Origin: an uncultured Enterobacter sp.
GTDB lineage: Bacteria; Pseudomonadota; Gammaproteobacteria; Enterobacterales; Enterobacteriaceae
Assembly (NCBI GenBank): GCA_946477805.1
Contig: CAMKZP010000145.1
Location: forward strand, 1 to 8,201
DNA: 8,201 nucleotides
Direction: 5' to 3'
How positions within the stretch are numbered: the stretch's first letter is position 1; each line of letters opens with the position of its first letter. The notes below the pieces were generated by a model. It did no database searches and was not told the origin of the DNA. It saw only the letters and a program-made list of their open reading frames with translations. A program made the position numbers and the translations under genes. Below, one piece after another: positions 6,084-8,201 of the stretch.

Positions 6084-6803
6084 ATCGCTGCGACAGTAGC
6101 TGATGCTGTACTCAATCGGCCGGTGCTGCTGGTCAAGCGCAACCTGCTTGATCACCAGCACCGGTATTTTTTCGTCCATCTTAATGTGCGCCTGGAACTC
6201 GCTGTCCGGCATGCGGGCGCTAACCCGTGAGCGGGTGCGCTGCGGGAAGATGTTCTGGCTGCGGAAGTAGTCGTACAGCGAGACGCCAATCGCATCGGGG
6301 TCGGGGATTAACGCGGTCGGGACCCAGGACTCTTCAATCGACACCGCATCGTCATCGACATAACGGATGCGCTTGAGCAGGAAAACCTCGCTGTCCGGAG
6401 GGATTGACAGGTGGTTTGCCACCTCTTCCGGGCACTTTACCACCCGCTTGTTGACCCACAGCGTATTGGGCTTTTGGCCGCGCAGCACGACCTGCTGCGA
6501 AAACCCGCGCGCCTCCTTCAGGGAATATTCAAAGATGTTGTTGATCTGCGTGCCGTAACCCCGGGCGCGCGTCACCACGCCCTCTTCCTCCAGCGCCTGC
6601 ATCGCTTTACGCACGGTAATGCGCGACACGCCGGTTAGCTGGCTGAGGTCGCGCTCGCCGGGCAGAATATTGCCGTGTTCCAGCATGCCGCTGCGCACCG
6701 CATTTTTAACCGTTTCGGCAAACTTCAGGTACAGCGGCGTGTTGTCGGCTGCGGCAATGCGTTCATTCAGCTGAGCGATTAACCGGGTATGCGCTTGTTC
6801 CAT
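6057..6803 (-). CDS. yegW: GntR-family (HutC subfamily) transcriptional regulator YegW
   Basis: This 248-residue cytoplasmic DNA-binding protein has an N-terminal winged helix-turn-helix at about residues 25-90, with the GntR signature LPGERDLSQLTGVSRITVRK (48-67). The UTRA ligand-binding domain follows from about 100 to 245, including IEESWVP (157-163) and the closing EYSISYCRSDLYVF (231-244). HutC-type regulators usually repress nearby genes until a small sugar or amino-acid derived ligand binds UTRA. Convergent placement beside yegTUV suggests it controls that operon. The ligand is unknown. The start at 6801-6803 has only a weak purine-rich ribosome site. Its last codons overlap the yegV end by 27 bp, and its 3' coding region carries the yegTUV terminator. 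No terminator for yegW itself was found. It lies 42 bp after thiD, so read-through from thiMD is also possible. Confidence 0.94.
   Translation of the reverse strand: MEQAHTRLIAQLNERIAAADNTPLYLKFAETVKNAVRSGMLEHGNILPGERDLSQLTGVSRITVRKAMQALEEEGVVTRARGYGTQINNIFEYSLKEARGFSQQVVLRGQKPNTLWVNKRVVKCPEEVANHLSIPPDSEVFLLKRIRYVDDDAVSIEESWVPTALIPDPDAIGVSLYDYFRSQNIFPQRTRSRVSARMPDSEFQAHIKMDEKIPVLVIKQVALDQQHRPIEYSISYCRSDLYVFVCEE
6120..6172 (+). terminator. Intrinsic terminator of yegTUV nested inside yegW
   Basis: Two 19-nt arms (6120-6138 and 6146-6164) pair with 17 Watson-Crick pairs, one G-U and one C-C mismatch around a 7-nt loop (6139-6145). They are followed at once by TATTTTTT (6165-6172). The hairpin begins 37 nt after the yegV stop. 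The opposite strand has no T-run after the stem, so it should act only on the yegTUV transcript. On the minus strand it encodes YegW residues around VLVIKQVALDQQHRP. Confidence 0.88.
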
Positions 6804-6834
6804 CTCTGTTTTCTCAGGCGTGGTGGTTCCTGCC

Positions 6835-6864
6835 AGTATACTCAGTTACCACCATGCATGAAAA
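6835..6864 (-). promoter_or_regulatory. Candidate yegW promoter overlapping the thiD 3' end
   Basis: On the minus strand TTTTCA (6859-6864) and TATACT (6835-6840) stand 18 bp apart, with four and five matches to the sigma-70 hexamers. RNA would start near 6828, about 25 nt before the yegW ATG. The -10 lies in the perfect palindrome AGTATACT (6835-6842), a possible autoregulatory site. The -35 is within the last thiD codons. Confidence 0.35.
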
Positions 6865-7646
6865 TGATGAACCGGACCAATACCGTGACCGACGTCCAGA
6901 GTGTCGGCTTTAGCCAGCGCAGCCGAGAGCCAGACCTTCGCTTCCTGCACCGTCTCCTCCCAGCCGTAGTGCCGGGGGCGTAGCGCCGCCAGCGCGGCGC
7001 TGAGCGTACAGCCCGTGCCGTGGGTGTTTTTAGTCTGCACGCGGGGCGCGGTAAAGCGCTGCTCGCCGTCGCGGGTGAAGAGCCAGTCTGGGCTTTCGGC
7101 ATCATCCAGATGCCCGCCTTTCATCAGCACCGCTCCGCATCCCATTCCCAGCAGCGCCCGTCCCTGCTCTTTCATTTCGCGTTCGGTTTTCGCATGGGGG
7201 GCCCCCAATAACGCAGCGGCTTCAGGCAGGTTGGGCGTAATCAGCGCCACCTGCGGCAGCAGCTTTTTGCGCAGCGTTTCAACGGCGGAAGCAGAGAGCA
7301 GCGGATCGCCGCTTTTTGCCAGCATCACGGTATCGAGCACCACGTTTTGCACCCGGTAGCGCCGGAGGCGTTCGGCCACCGCCTCAACGATATCCGTTTC
7401 GGCCAGCATGCCGATTTTGGTGGTATCGATGCGGACATCGCTGAACACCGAATCCAGCTGCGCGGCAACAAAATCCGGCTCAATGCGGTAGACCGACTGC
7501 ACGCCGCGCGTGTTTTGCGCCACCAGCGCGGTAATGACGGAGCAGCCGTACGCGCCCAGGGCAGAGAAGGTTTTGAGGTCGGCCTGGATACCCGCGCCGC
7601 CGCTTGGGTCGGTCCCCGCAATGGTAAGTGCATTAATGCGCTTCAT
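6846..7646 (-). CDS. thiD: Hydroxymethylpyrimidine/phosphomethylpyrimidine kinase
   Basis: This 266-residue ribokinase-fold enzyme phosphorylates HMP and then HMP-P to HMP-PP, the pyrimidine half of thiamin, in the cytoplasm. Visible marks are the substrate-binding AGTDPSGGAGIQADLKTFSAL (10-30), the conserved VLDTVMLAKSGDPLL region (103-117), the GGHL segment, and the anion-hole motif NTHGTGCTLSA (207-217) with catalytic C213. The C-terminus VHHFHAWW matches the enterobacterial protein as I know it. I chose the start at 7644-7646, 34 codons inside the longest frame. There ATG overlaps the thiM stop as ATGA, GGAGG (7654-7658) stands 7 nt upstream, and the protein begins at the conserved MKRINALTIAGTDPS. 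thiM and thiD therefore form a translationally coupled pair. Confidence 0.97.
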   Translation of the reverse strand: MKRINALTIAGTDPSGGAGIQADLKTFSALGAYGCSVITALVAQNTRGVQSVYRIEPDFVAAQLDSVFSDVRIDTTKIGMLAETDIVEAVAERLRRYRVQNVVLDTVMLAKSGDPLLSASAVETLRKKLLPQVALITPNLPEAAALLGAPHAKTEREMKEQGRALLGMGCGAVLMKGGHLDDAESPDWLFTRDGEQRFTAPRVQTKNTHGTGCTLSAALAALRPRHYGWEETVQEAKVWLSAALAKADTLDVGHGIGPVHHFHAWW

Positions 7647-8201
7647 GCATGGTCCTCCAGCGCGTAAAGCGCATCGAGAAATGCACTGGCAAAACTGCCG
7701 GGACCGCGAGACTGCGCGGCGGCTCGCGTTCCGGCCAGCTTCATCCATCCGCAGGCGGCGGCGACGTTATCCAGACGGTCGCCCGGCAGCGAACAGCTGG
7801 CCGCAACGACGGCGGAGAGTGCGCAGCCCGTGCCCACCACGCGGGTCATGATCGGATCCCCGCCCGATACGGCGCGGGTGCGTTTCCCGTCTGTGATGTA
7901 ATCCACTTCTCCCGTCACCGCCACAACGGCATTGGTCTGGCGCGCCAGCGCCCGTGCGGCTGGCAGCGCGCTGGCCGCGGTATCGGTTGTGTCTACCCCG
8001 CGCCCGCCCACGCTCATTCGGGCAAGGGCGAGAATTTCCGACGCATTGCCGCGGATTGCCGCAGGTTTGAGGGAGAGAATTTGATGACAAAAGCGGGTGC
8101 GGAACGCGAGCGCGCCTACGGCGACCGGATCAAGCGTCCAGGGTCTGCCTGACGCAACCGCGCTTTCAATCGCCCGGCGCAACAGGCGGCCGGGGCCGAC
8201 G
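7643..8201 (-). CDS. thiM: Hydroxyethylthiazole kinase, 5' part beyond the window
   Basis: The frame runs off the right edge. About 185 C-terminal residues are present, and comparison with the usual length of about 262 means roughly 75 N-terminal residues are missing. The enzyme phosphorylates hydroxyethylthiazole with ATP to salvage the thiazole half of thiamin. Conserved segments are WTLDPVAVGAL, KPAAIRGNASEI, GGRGVDTTD, VVAVTGEVDYITDG and VVGTGCALSAVVAA, whose Cys is the expected catalytic residue. A TTG at 8180-8182 is internal coding sequence, because protein similarity continues upstream to the edge (VGPGRLL). The stop overlaps the thiD start by four bases. In enterobacteria this operon usually has a TPP riboswitch in its leader, which would lie outside this window. 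Confidence 0.95.
   Translation of the reverse strand, partial: VGPGRLLRRAIESAVASGRPWTLDPVAVGALAFRTRFCHQILSLKPAAIRGNASEILALARMSVGGRGVDTTDTAASALPAARALARQTNAVVAVTGEVDYITDGKRTRAVSGGDPIMTRVVGTGCALSAVVAASCSLPGDRLDNVAAACGWMKLAGTRAAAQSRGPGSFASAFLDALYALEDHA

Noticed and set aside
7647..7748. 34-residue N-terminal extension of thiD
   Set aside because: It overlaps thiM and reads like an off-frame shadow. The conserved ThiD N-terminus starts at 7646 behind a clear ribosome site.

Overview
The window is chromosomal DNA of a high-GC member of the Enterobacteriaceae, most likely near Enterobacter, Leclercia or Klebsiella. Its backbone (fbaB, yegT-yegU-yegV, yegW, then thiD and thiM) follows the Escherichia coli gene order, and the proteins are near-colinear with the E. 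coli ones as I remember them. Two differences from E. coli stand out. The lysozyme-like gene yegX, which I recall between yegW and thiD, is absent. An enolase-superfamily acid-sugar dehydratase gene sits beyond fbaB, where I recall the gat genes in E. coli. I cannot name the species.

Layout. Bases 1-39 are not biological: 6-39 is the complete Illumina Nextera read-2 transposase adapter. Bases 40-1191 (minus) hold the dehydratase gene. It is interrupted by an in-frame TAG at 238-240, which lies inside a 36-nt block (219-254) that is an exact inverted copy of 450-485 from the same gene. Reading frame and family spacing resume correctly beyond the block, so it looks like a length-preserving inverted replacement. 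Next to a raw adapter, an assembly or library artefact is the leading explanation, with a genuine template-switch mutation as the alternative. Bases 1192-1550 are intergenic, with a strong CRP-like site, two TTTCGAAA palindromes and an inverted pair of REP-like hairpins. fbaB (class I fructose-bisphosphate aldolase) runs on the minus strand at 1551-2603. A 251-bp divergent regulatory region separates it from yegT.

yegT, yegU and yegV (2855-6083, plus) form a tight operon in which both junctions are ATGA overlaps. They encode a nucleoside-type MFS transporter, an ADP-ribosylglycohydrolase-family enzyme and a PfkB-family sugar kinase. This is a plausible import, deglycosylation and phosphorylation route for an unidentified ribosyl compound. 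The convergent gene yegW (6057-6803, minus) encodes a HutC-type GntR regulator that is the obvious candidate controller. yegV and yegW overlap tail-to-tail by 27 bp. A strong intrinsic terminator for the yegTUV transcript (6120-6172) lies entirely inside the yegW coding sequence.

At the right end thiM (partial) and thiD are translationally coupled on the minus strand and provide thiamin precursor salvage kinases. yegW follows thiD after only 42 bp, with a possible promoter of its own overlapping the end of thiD. The most noteworthy biology is the uncharacterised yegTUV/yegW system and its nested terminator. The most important caution is the adapter and the suspect inverted block at the left end.
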